A stretch of DNA of 64,000 bases from Alteraurantiacibacter hainanensis (GTDB taxonomy: Bacteria; Pseudomonadota; Alphaproteobacteria; Sphingomonadales; Sphingomonadaceae), in contig NZ_JAZAPB010000001.1 of NCBI RefSeq assembly GCF_036321025.1, positions 1,054,001-1,118,000 on the forward strand, given 5' to 3'. Made by a program: the position numbers and the translations under genes. Below the pieces are notes generated by a model. That model was given only the letters and a program-made list of their open reading frames with translations. It did no database searches and had not been told where the DNA came from. Below, in pieces: positions 33,925 through 41,308 of this stretch. Each line of letters starts with the position of its first letter. Position 1 is the stretch's first letter.

Positions 33925-34033
33925 CAATAAGGCTCCGGGATGGTGTTTGCGCCGGCCTCCCACCGGTCGATTACGCAAACTACGAAGCCCGCAAGGCCTT
34001 GTTCCAAAACAGTTTGGCGCGGGAGCGGGGCGA

Positions 34034-34498
34034 TCAGCCCAGATTGGCGTCCGCTATCGCCACGGCGAGGGCGTCCGCCGCGTCGGCCCCGGCAAGCTGC
34101 ACGCCGGGCAGCAGCACCTTCAGCATGGCCTGGACCTGCGCCTTTTCCGCACCGCCCGTCCCCACGACGGCCTTCTTCACCAGCCGCGCCGCGTGTTCGC
34201 GAACCTCCAGCCCGGCCAGCCCACAGGCCGCCAGCACCGCGCCGCGCGCCTGCGCCAGCTTCAGCGCGGACTGCGGGTTCTTGTTGGCGAAGACCTCTTC
34301 CGCCGCCACGCGATCGGGGCGGTGCGTCACGATCACCTCGGCGAGGCTCTGCTGCAACACGGCCAGCCGCCGCGCCATCGGCATCTTTGCGCCGGTGGGG
34401 ATCTGGCCGTTGGCGACGTGCGCCATGCGATTGCCCTCGACCCGGATCACGCCCCAGCCGGTGCAGCTGAGCGAGGGATCGAGGCCGAGGATCAGCAT
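34034..34498 (-). CDS. ruvC: Crossover junction endodeoxyribonuclease RuvC
   Basis: The protein is 154 aa. The N-terminus ILGLDPSLSCTGWGVI holds the first catalytic Asp. EEVFANKNPQSALKLAQARG (catalytic Glu) and the DAADALAVAIAD C-terminus (two Asp) complete the RNase-H-like site. It resolves Holliday junctions as a dimer. It follows the yebC gene on the same strand (22-bp gap), a common arrangement. The ruvAB genes are not in the window. Confidence 0.94.
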   Translation of the reverse strand: MLILGLDPSLSCTGWGVIRVEGNRMAHVANGQIPTGAKMPMARRLAVLQQSLAEVIVTHRPDRVAAEEVFANKNPQSALKLAQARGAVLAACGLAGLEVREHAARLVKKAVVGTGGAEKAQVQAMLKVLLPGVQLAGADAADALAVAIADANLG

Positions 34499-34520
34499 GA
34501 AGGTATCGGCAGGAGGGCCG

Positions 34521-35267
34521 TCAGCCCTCGACCTTCTCCATCACGTCGTCCGAGATGTCGTAGTTGCCCCAGACGGTCTGCACGTCGTCGTCGTCGTCCA
34601 GCACGTCGATCAGCTTCAGCAGGGTGGTGGCGTTCTTCTCGTCCATGTCGACGGTGAGGTTGGGCTTCCACGCCAGCTTGACCGTTTCCGCCTCACCCAG
34701 CGACTTTTCGAGGTCGGAGGCGACCTGGTGGAGGTCGTCCGCCGCGGTCCAGATCTCGTGGCCGTCTGCGGTGGAGGTGATATCCTCCGCGCCCGCTTCC
34801 AGAGCGGCCTCCAGCACCGTTTCCTCGTCGCCCGCGTCGGCGGGGTAGATGATGAGGCCAAGCCGCTCGAACCCGTGGACCACGCTGCCTTCGGTGCCGA
34901 GGTTGCCGCCGTGCTTGGAAAAGGCCGTGCGGATCGAGGTGGCCGTGCGGTTGCGGTTGTCGGTCAGCGCCTCCACGATGATCGCGCTGCCGCCGGGGCC
35001 GTATCCCTCGTAACGCACTTCCTCGTAATTCTCGCCATCGCTGGCAGAGGCCTTGTCGATAGCGCGCTGGATATTGTCCTTCGGCATCGACTGCGCCTTG
35101 GCCGCATTCACCGCCAGGCGCAGGCGCGGGTTCATGTCGGGATCGGGCATGCCCATTTTCGCCGCGACGGTGATTTCGCGCGACAGCTTGGAAAAGAGGT
35201 TCGAACGCTTCTTATCCTGCGCACCCTTGCGGTGCATGATGTTCTTGAATTTGGAATGGCCTGCCAT
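34521..35267 (-). CDS. yebC: YebC/PmpR family protein
   Basis: The protein is 248 aa, the family's usual length. It begins MAGHSKFKNIMHRKGAQDKK, the invariant YebC start, and contains YEGYGPGGSAIIVEALTDNR and GSVVHGFER. YebC proteins were long called transcription regulators; recent work links them to relief of ribosome stalling. It lies upstream of ruvC, so both are probably one unit. Confidence 0.94.
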   Translation of the reverse strand: MAGHSKFKNIMHRKGAQDKKRSNLFSKLSREITVAAKMGMPDPDMNPRLRLAVNAAKAQSMPKDNIQRAIDKASASDGENYEEVRYEGYGPGGSAIIVEALTDNRNRTATSIRTAFSKHGGNLGTEGSVVHGFERLGLIIYPADAGDEETVLEAALEAGAEDITSTADGHEIWTAADDLHQVASDLEKSLGEAETVKLAWKPNLTVDMDEKNATTLLKLIDVLDDDDDVQTVWGNYDISDDVMEKVEG

Positions 35268-35302
35268 GGTTTTTCTTCTAACGGAGTGCTGATGTGCTGG
35301 GC

Positions 35303-35334
35303 TGAAAATGAAAACGGGGCCTAGCCCAGCCCCG
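35303..35334 (-). terminator. Rho-independent terminator of the YbjQ-like gene
   Basis: On the minus strand CGGGGC and GCCCCG (35329-35334 / 35315-35320) pair around an 8-nt loop and are followed by TTTTCATTTTC. It is 26 bp after the YbjQ stop at 35361. Confidence 0.8.
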
Positions 35335-35360
35335 CTTCCGCTTCAACAATTCACATGGCC

Positions 35361-35708
35361 CTAAAGCTTCACGGCCGTACCGCTGGCCGAGACCATCAGC
35401 ATGGAGCCCTTGTCGCCGATCACCTCGTAGTCGAGGTCGACCCCGACCACGGCATCGCCGCCCAGCTTGCCGCATTCGGCCTGGATTTCCATGATCGCCT
35501 GCTCGCGCGCCTCGCGCAGGATGCGTTCGTAGCTGCTGGAGCGTCCGCCCACGATATCGCGAATGTTGGCGAAGAAATCGCGGAACAGGTTCGCGCCGAT
35601 GATCACCTCGCCGGTAACGATGCCGAGATAGGCCTGGATCGGCCGCCCCTCGATCATGTGGGTGGTGGTGACGGGGATACCCCGCGCGTCTCGCCATTCA
35701 CCGGGCAT
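35361..35708 (-). CDS. YbjQ/DUF74 family protein
   Basis: The protein is 115 aa. The family core TTTHMIEGRPIQAYLGIVTG, GANLFRDFFANIRDIVGGRS and the terminal SGTAVKL are present. YbjQ proteins form pentamers; the heavy-metal-binding label is historical and a function is not established. GGAG precedes ATG 35706-35708. A 20-bp palindrome-like site lies 31 bp upstream of the start. Confidence 0.88.
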   Translation of the reverse strand: MPGEWRDARGIPVTTTHMIEGRPIQAYLGIVTGEVIIGANLFRDFFANIRDIVGGRSSSYERILREAREQAIMEIQAECGKLGGDAVVGVDLDYEVIGDKGSMLMVSASGTAVKL

Positions 35709-35739
35709 GTTCGCACTCCTTCAGCCTCTCCGGAACAGG

Positions 35740-35759
35740 TGTATTGCTAGCACAATACA
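35740..35759 (-). promoter_or_regulatory. Inverted repeat upstream of ybjQ-like gene
   Basis: TGTATTG and CAATACA are perfect inverted arms around CTAGCA. The site overlaps where the promoter of the minus-strand gene starting at 35708 should lie. A near-copy with the same outer bases is found at 58079-58098, at a similar distance from yggT. Confidence 0.4.
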
Positions 35760-35779
35760 GTAGCGCGGGCAACGTCGGT

Positions 35780-36661
35780 TCAGCCGTTCACCACCGTGCC
35801 GCCATTGGGATGCAGCACCTGGCCGGACATGTAGGAACTGTCTTCGCAGGCGAGGAACAGGAAGGCCGGGGCGACCTCGTTTGGTTCGCCGGCGCGGCCC
35901 ATCGGGGTGTCGGTGCCCCAGTCGTCCATCTCCTCCTCCGGCATGCCTCCGCACGGGTTCAGCGGCGTCCAGATCGGACCCGGCGCGACCGCGTTCACGC
36001 GGATGCCGTCGTCGATCAGGTTCTCGCTCAGCGAGCGGGTGAAGGCCGTGATCGCGCCCTTGGTGGCGGAATAGTCCAGCAGGATCGGCGCGCCCTTGTA
36101 CATCGTGATGCTGGTGCAGTTGACGATGGTGGCTCCGCGCTTCAGGTGCGGGCGGGCCGCCTGCGCCAGGTAGAACATCGAGAAGATGTTGGACTGGAAG
36201 GTGCGCTGGAGCTGCTCGGGCGTGATGTCGGTCACGTCGTAGTCGGGGTGCTGCTCGCCCGCGATCTGGATCAGGCTGTCGATCCGCCCGAACCGGTCGA
36301 TGACGGCTTCGATGAACCCCTGCGCGTGCTTCTGATCGCCCAGATCACCTGCCGAAAGCAGCACCTTGGCGCCTTCGGCCTCGCACAGTTCGCGGGTCTT
36401 CTTGGCGTCGTCGTGTTCCTCGAGATAGGAAATGGCCACGTCCGCGCCCTCGCGTGCGAAGAGCACGGCCGTTGCGCGGCCGATGCCGCTGTCGCCGCCG
36501 GTGATGACGGCCACCTTGCCCTTCATCCGTCCCGAACCGGGGTATCGCGGTTGCCACTGGGGCTTGCGATCGAGCGCGCTCTCGTGGCCCGGAATGCCCG
36601 GCTCCTCGGCGATCGGCTTGATGAAATCGGCGTCGGCGGTCTTTTCTCGCGTGTCGGTCAT
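35780..36661 (-). CDS. SDR family oxidoreductase (glucose-dehydrogenase/GSP39-like)
   Basis: The protein is 293 aa. A 45-residue N-terminal extension with QPRYPGSGRMKGK is typical of the stress-related SDR group that includes B. subtilis GSP39/YhdF. The Rossmann motif TGGDSGIGRA, the IAGEQ loop, NCTSI (Ser), YSATKGA (Tyr-x3-Lys) and the C-terminal GQVLHPNGG are intact. It is often linked with the general stress response. Substrate unknown. It has its own transcription start, since YbjQ lies downstream after 71 bp. Confidence 0.88.
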   Translation of the reverse strand: MTDTREKTADADFIKPIAEEPGIPGHESALDRKPQWQPRYPGSGRMKGKVAVITGGDSGIGRATAVLFAREGADVAISYLEEHDDAKKTRELCEAEGAKVLLSAGDLGDQKHAQGFIEAVIDRFGRIDSLIQIAGEQHPDYDVTDITPEQLQRTFQSNIFSMFYLAQAARPHLKRGATIVNCTSITMYKGAPILLDYSATKGAITAFTRSLSENLIDDGIRVNAVAPGPIWTPLNPCGGMPEEEMDDWGTDTPMGRAGEPNEVAPAFLFLACEDSSYMSGQVLHPNGGTVVNG

Positions 36662-36701
36662 GATCGTTGTCCTGCAAATTGGGTCTATGCAGAATCAACG
36701 G

Positions 36702-36737
36702 GCGGCGATGTCGCGCCGTTCCGCGCGCCATCGCCGC
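36702..36737 (-). terminator. Hairpin after gapR, possible terminator
   Basis: GCGGCGATG (36702-36710) and CATCGCCGC (36729-36737) are perfect arms. It lies directly after the gapR stop (36744) on the minus strand. The T-run is weak, so termination is uncertain. Confidence 0.5.
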
Positions 36738-36743
36738 AAAGCC

Positions 36744-36980
36744 TCACGCCATCCCGAGTGCGGTCTTGTAGGTGTCGAGTATCATTTCCTGTTCGCTGCG
36801 GTCGTTGGCGTCCATCTTCCGCAGGCGCACGACCTGGCGCATGATCTTGGGATCGTATCCCACAGCCTTCGCCTCGGCGTAGACGTCGCGAATATCGTCG
36901 GCGATGCCTTTCTTCTCCTCTTCGAGGCGTTCGATGCGCTCGATCAGAAGGCGCAGGCGGTCGTCGGTGGCTTCGGCCAT
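36744..36980 (-). CDS. gapR: GapR family nucleoid-associated protein (DUF2312)
   Basis: The protein is 78 aa. RLRLLIERIERLEEEKKGIADDIRDVYAEAK is the coiled-coil core, quoted here only as the family pattern R-x2-L-I-E-R-I-E-R-L-E. It is followed by GYDPKIMRQVVRLRKMD, the DUF2312 signature. GapR binds overtwisted DNA ahead of replication and transcription forks in alphaproteobacteria. The start MAEATDD at 36980 is taken because family members begin close to the coiled coil. The longer frame to 37049 has no good ribosome site. Confidence 0.92.
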   Translation of the reverse strand: MAEATDDRLRLLIERIERLEEEKKGIADDIRDVYAEAKAVGYDPKIMRQVVRLRKMDANDRSEQEMILDTYKTALGMA

Positions 36981-37083
36981 GGAATAGGTGCTCCGGTATG
37001 CAAGAGAATCGGTCGGAGCGCTGACTAGCGCAGCACCGCGCGGGCGCAAACCGGGCTGTGGACCAGTCTGTGAAAAAGGCCGT

Positions 37084-37401
37084 CTAGCGCAGGTCCGCCT
37101 TGTTCTTCTCGAGGCTCGCGGCCATCCGGTCGAGCTGTTCCTGGCTCGCCTCGCTCTGCCGGGAAGCCTTCCACTCGTCCATCGGCATGCCGTGGATCAG
37201 TTCGCGCGCCTGTTCCTTGCTGCCGTCGTATCCGGCGTCGCGAATCCAGTCGGCCAGGCAATTCCGGCAGAAGCCGGAAAGACCCATCAGGTCGATGTTC
37301 TGCGCATCGTGGCGATGGCGCAGGTGCCGCACCAGCCTGCGGAAGGCCGCCGCCGCCACGTCGTCGGGCAGCATGTCGAGGGGGTCTTGCGTATCGCTCA
37401 T
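37084..37401 (-). CDS. DUF1244 family protein
   Basis: The protein is 105 aa. The signature LSGFCRNCLADWIRDAG with the CxxC pair is diagnostic of DUF1244, a family known from alphaproteobacteria and some gammaproteobacteria. The CxxC suggests metal or redox binding, but no function is established. It lies between gapR and the divergent pyk gene. Confidence 0.87.
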   Translation of the reverse strand: MSDTQDPLDMLPDDVAAAAFRRLVRHLRHRHDAQNIDLMGLSGFCRNCLADWIRDAGYDGSKEQARELIHGMPMDEWKASRQSEASQEQLDRMAASLEKNKADLR

Positions 37402-37447
37402 CGTAATATCCTTGTGTTGTTATCGTCGCCTGTCATAGGCGGTGGCC

Positions 37448-38917
37448 ATGCCGAAACGCGATGCTTCCAGACTCGATCCGCGTGGCCGCAAGGTCAAGAT
37501 CCTCGCCACCACCGGGCCCGCCTGCAACGATATCGACATGCTGAGACGCCTGTTCCAGGCCGGGGCCGACGCCTTCCGCGTGAACATGAGCCACGGAGAG
37601 CACGAGCGGCACGCCCAGACAATTGCCCATATCCGCGCGCTGGAAAAGGAATTCTACCGCCCGATCGCCATCCTGGCGGACCTGCAGGGTCCGAAGCTTA
37701 GGGTCGGAACCTTCGTCGATGGCCGCGCCACGATCCCGCACGGCAGCACCTTCACCTTCGACCGCGTGGGCGAGCCGGGCGATGCCAGCCGCGTGGAGCT
37801 GCCGCACCCGGAAATCTTCCACGTGGTGGAGGAGGGCCAGCGTCTGCTGGTGAACGACGGCAAGATCCGTCTGCGGGTGCAGTCTGTCAGCAACGGCGCG
37901 ATCACCTGCAAGGCGGAAGTCGGCGGGGTCATATCCGATCGCAAGGGCGTGAACGTGCCCGATGCGGAAATCCCCATCCCCGCCCTGACCGACAAGGACC
38001 GCCGCGACCTGGCCTTTGCGATGGAGCACGGGGTCGACTGGATCGGCCTGTCGTTCGTCCAGCGCCCGGACGACCTGGCAGAGGCGCGCAAGCTGATGGG
38101 CGGCAAGGGCGCGCTGTGCGCCAAGATCGAGAAACCGCAGGCGGTGCGGCGATTGAACGAGATCATCGAACTGGCCGACGGCATCATGGTGGCGCGCGGC
38201 GACCTGGGCGTGGAGCTTGAGCCGCAGGAAGTCCCGCCGCTGCAGAAGAAGATCGTCAACGCCACGCGCCTTACCGGCAAGCCGGTGATCGTGGCGACGC
38301 AGATGCTGGAAAGCATGATCGAAAGCCCCGCCCCCACGCGTGCCGAGGTGTCCGACGTTGCCAACGCCGTCTACGACGGCGCGGACTGCGTGATGCTGAG
38401 CGCCGAGACCGCTGCGGGCGACTGGCCGGAGGAAGCGGTGCTGATGATGGATTCCATCGCCCGCCAGGTGGAGAAGGACGAGGGCTACAAGCAGCGGGTT
38501 CGCATGCTGGATACACCGCCCGACCCCACCCTTGCCGATGCCCTGTCCCATGCCTGCATGACCATTGCCGACACGGTGAACATCAATGCGATCGCTGTCT
38601 TCACCTTCTCCGGCAGTTCCGCACGCCGCGTCGCGCGCGAAAGGCCCGCGGTGCCGCTGATGGTGCTGACACCGTCCATGTCCGTGGCCCGGCGCGTGGC
38701 CCTGCTGTGGGGCGGACACCCCGTCGCCACCAAGGATATCGGCAGTTTCGAGGAGATGATCGCCAAGGGCAAGCGCATGGCCCTGCGCCACGGCTTCGCG
38801 CGCGAGGGCGCGCGCATCGCCATGCTGGCGGGCGTTCCCTTCGGCCAGGCCGGTGCGACGAACCTCATCCACGTCGTCACCCTGCAGGGCGACGAACTGG
38901 AAAAGTACGAAGGCTGA
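37448..38917 (+). CDS. pyk: Pyruvate kinase
   Basis: The protein is 489 aa. ATTGPACNDIDMLRRLFQAG opens the barrel. ADLQGPKLRVG, the catalytic Lys segment ALCAKIEKPQAV, MVARGDLGVELEP (metal ligands) and PVIVATQMLESM are all present. The C-terminal allosteric domain is complete. It converts phosphoenolpyruvate and ADP to pyruvate and ATP. ATG 37448 is used; GTG 37442 two codons earlier is possible. Confidence 0.95.
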   Translation: MPKRDASRLDPRGRKVKILATTGPACNDIDMLRRLFQAGADAFRVNMSHGEHERHAQTIAHIRALEKEFYRPIAILADLQGPKLRVGTFVDGRATIPHGSTFTFDRVGEPGDASRVELPHPEIFHVVEEGQRLLVNDGKIRLRVQSVSNGAITCKAEVGGVISDRKGVNVPDAEIPIPALTDKDRRDLAFAMEHGVDWIGLSFVQRPDDLAEARKLMGGKGALCAKIEKPQAVRRLNEIIELADGIMVARGDLGVELEPQEVPPLQKKIVNATRLTGKPVIVATQMLESMIESPAPTRAEVSDVANAVYDGADCVMLSAETAAGDWPEEAVLMMDSIARQVEKDEGYKQRVRMLDTPPDPTLADALSHACMTIADTVNINAIAVFTFSGSSARRVARERPAVPLMVLTPSMSVARRVALLWGGHPVATKDIGSFEEMIAKGKRMALRHGFAREGARIAMLAGVPFGQAGATNLIHVVTLQGDELEKYEG

Positions 38918-38965
38918 ATCGCCCCGCACGTGGGTTGCGTCGCATGACGCAGATATGTCCCGGAG

Positions 38966-38993
38966 TTGACCGGACCGCTCATTCCGGTATCGC
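38966..38993 (+). promoter_or_regulatory. Candidate promoter of the tviC-like gene
   Basis: TTGACC (38966-38971), a 16-bp spacer and TATCGC (38988-38993) lie 37 bp before the start at 39030. CCGGA...TCCGG arms flank the spacer. It would allow tviC to be expressed apart from the main capsule operon. Confidence 0.4.
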
Positions 38994-39029
38994 CCGTCGC
39001 GGAAATGTAGCCTCCGAAAGACCTTGAAT

Positions 39030-40097
39030 ATGCAAAATGAATGGTGGTTCGATCACGCGGGTCAGACAGAGCTGCGCGATCGATTGCGGGCCAATCGCAG
39101 GCACTGGCTGGTCACCGGCGCGGCGGGATTCATCGGTTCGAACCTCGTCGAAACCCTTTTGCAGCTCGATCAGACCGTTACCGGTCTCGACAACTTCTCC
39201 ACCGGTCATCGCTTCAATCTCGGCCACGTGGCATCGCGGGTCGGCACGAAGTGGCAGAATTTCACCCTGATCGAGGGCGACATCCGCGATCGCGACACCT
39301 GCGCATCGGCGGTCGACGGCGTCGATGTCGTGCTGCACCAGGCTGCTCTCGGTTCGGTCCCGCGCTCGATCGAGGATCCGAAAACCAGCCACGACGTGAA
39401 CGTCACCGGTTTCCTCAACATGCTCGACGCATCGCGGCAGGCCGGCTTGCAGAGCTTCGTCTACGCGGCATCGAGTTCCACCTACGGCGACGAGCCGCAG
39501 CTGCCCAAGATCGAGGAGCGCATCGGCAAGCCGCTGTCTCCCTATGCCGCCACCAAGCTGTTCGACGAGATCTACGCCGACATCTATCGCCGCACCTACG
39601 ACTTCTCGTCGATCGGCCTGCGCTACTTCAACGTCTTCGGACCCCGGCAGGACCCGCAGGGCGCCTACGCGGCGGTCATCCCCAAGTGGACCGACCTGAT
39701 GATCGACGGACAGCCGATCACCATCAACGGCGATGGCGAGACCAGTCGCGATTTCTGTTTCGTGGACAATGCCGTGCAGGCCAACCTGCGCGCGGGCCTC
39801 GCCCAGCTACGCGGCAACAACGAGGTGGTGAACGTGGCGGTGGGCCAGCGCACCACGCTCAACGAGCTGTTCACGCGCATCCGCAGCGAACTGGCGAAGT
39901 TCGGCATCGAATACGACCTCGACCCGGTTCACGCGGATTTCCGGCCCGGGGACGTGCGGCATTCGCTGGCGTCGATCGACAAGGGGCGCGCTCTGCTGGG
40001 ATATTCGCCCACGCACACGATCACGTCCGGACTGGAAACCGCCATGCCGTGGTACGTGCAGGAACGCCGCGAGGTCATCGCCAAGGCCGAGGCCTAG
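39030..40097 (+). CDS. tviC: UDP-N-acetylglucosamine / UDP-GlcNAcA C4-epimerase (TviC/WbpP-like)
   Basis: The protein is 355 aa, close to TviC and WbpP (about 340-348 aa). TGAAGFIGSNLVETLLQL is the NAD-binding Gly motif. AASSSTYGD (Ser) and SPYAATK (Tyr-x3-Lys) form the extended-SDR active site. RYFNVFGPRQDPQGAYAAVI is the hallmark of the WbpP/TviC epimerases. In Vi synthesis TviC turns UDP-GlcNAcA into UDP-GalNAcA. Its presence 23 bp from the converging lyase gene, together with a TviB equivalent at 51665, completes the nucleotide-sugar pathway. In Salmonella tviC lies inside the operon; here it is on the other strand. Confidence 0.88.
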   Translation: MQNEWWFDHAGQTELRDRLRANRRHWLVTGAAGFIGSNLVETLLQLDQTVTGLDNFSTGHRFNLGHVASRVGTKWQNFTLIEGDIRDRDTCASAVDGVDVVLHQAALGSVPRSIEDPKTSHDVNVTGFLNMLDASRQAGLQSFVYAASSSTYGDEPQLPKIEERIGKPLSPYAATKLFDEIYADIYRRTYDFSSIGLRYFNVFGPRQDPQGAYAAVIPKWTDLMIDGQPITINGDGETSRDFCFVDNAVQANLRAGLAQLRGNNEVVNVAVGQRTTLNELFTRIRSELAKFGIEYDLDPVHADFRPGDVRHSLASIDKGRALLGYSPTHTITSGLETAMPWYVQERREVIAKAEA

Positions 40098-40120
40098 CGC
40101 AAACACGGTCTGGCGACGGC

Positions 40121-41308
40121 CTACTCCTGCCACGCCGGGCGGCGGTCGCGCAGGCCATAGTCCTCGACGGGCACCTGTTCGACATTGCCTTCCCGAACAT
40201 CCAGCCGCGGCCCGATATCGTCGCCGATCGACCGGGTGGCGCCCTCGCCCGCGCAGTATCCCCGGCCCTGCGGCTCCTGCGCCACCACGCCGCGAAGACT
40301 GCGGCCTGCGGCCAGCGAACGGTAGCGATTGTTTTCCGAAAGGAGCCGCCCGCCATCCCGCGCCAGCGCGCCATAGGAACCGCTCATCTCTCCGGACCCC
40401 CGCGGCCTCGGCGCGAAGGCAATCTCGTTTCCGTAGACGTGGACGAAGCTGCTGCCTGAAACGCGCGGAATGCGCTGCGCCACCCGGGTAAAGCGATTGC
40501 GCAGCAGGCTGAGCTGTATCTGCGCGTCGCGCACCGGCCCGGCAAAGCATGCGCCGCTCTCGGCCTCGGACGCCGACACCAGCATGACCTTGTCATGGTC
40601 TGAGAACAGGCTGTCGGAAATCGTCACCCGACTCTGGCGGTCATCTTCCTTGGCGGTGATGTCGATCATGCCGTCGCGGCAGGCCGAGAGAGTAACGGCG
40701 GAAACCCACAGCCGGTCGGTACCATCGCGCACCGTGATGCAGTCGCCGCCTTCTTCCCGGCCCGCAAAGCCCGTCTGGGTGAGCGAAATGCGCCTGAGCA
40801 CCACGTTGTCGATACCATCCAGGTAGAAGGCCGAGCCCGCGCCTTCGTCGACGATGCGCGGCGGCGTGCAACCGCCGTCCAGCGTCGTGTTCGAACCCAG
40901 CCGCAGCGGAGCCGCGAGCGTAATCGGTGCAGCTCCGGCGGGAAGATCGAACAGGATGTATCCGCCACCCTCGCGGCGCGCCGTTTCGATGGCATGGCGC
41001 AGCGTGCCCGCACGCGGCGAACTGCGATCATCCCCTGTCGCCGTGACCCTCAGCAGTTGCCTGCCGAGGCCGCCCGTGGTGTCGACCTCGTCCGCAAACC
41101 CGTCGCGCCGCGTCATGTAGTCGGCCGCCGCGGCCATGCCATCGCGTACGGTGACACCGGCCAGGCAGGACCGCGCCTCGGCGCTGCCACCCTGGGGGCT
41201 ACGCGCGGAAAGGGAAGCTGCGAGCGCGGCGATGGCGAGCACCCCCGCCAGGACCGCCGCCAATGTCACCGGCCTCGGCAAATTCGCCGGCCAGGCACTG
41301 GCTGCCAT
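40121..41308 (-). CDS. vexL: Pectate-lyase-like polysaccharide lyase, VexL-type capsule depolymerase
   Basis: The protein is 395 aa. One hydrophobic segment (about 15-32) is a signal or anchor. The rest is a right-handed beta-helix of the PL1 type: TLDGGC, VVLRRISL, GGDCITV, MIDITAKEDD, ISDSLFSDHDKVMLVS and the Arg-containing RIPRVSGSSFVHVYGNEI, which mirrors the catalytic RMPR region of pectate lyases. Vi antigen is an alpha-1,4-GalNAcA polymer, chemically close to pectin backbone, and a periplasmic Vi lyase (VexL) is known from Achromobacter viaB-like loci. Its ATG overlaps the VexE stop (ATGA, 41306-41310), so it is co-translated with the export genes. Confidence 0.82.
   Translation of the reverse strand: MAASAWPANLPRPVTLAAVLAGVLAIAALAASLSARSPQGGSAEARSCLAGVTVRDGMAAAADYMTRRDGFADEVDTTGGLGRQLLRVTATGDDRSSPRAGTLRHAIETARREGGGYILFDLPAGAAPITLAAPLRLGSNTTLDGGCTPPRIVDEGAGSAFYLDGIDNVVLRRISLTQTGFAGREEGGDCITVRDGTDRLWVSAVTLSACRDGMIDITAKEDDRQSRVTISDSLFSDHDKVMLVSASEAESGACFAGPVRDAQIQLSLLRNRFTRVAQRIPRVSGSSFVHVYGNEIAFAPRPRGSGEMSGSYGALARDGGRLLSENNRYRSLAAGRSLRGVVAQEPQGRGYCAGEGATRSIGDDIGPRLDVREGNVEQVPVEDYGLRDRRPAWQE

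Noticed and set aside
38918..39029. Attachment-site copy of the tRNA-Gly 3' end at the far end of the capsule locus
   Set aside because: I looked for the T-arm sequence near 38.9-39.0 and 40.1 kb and saw none.
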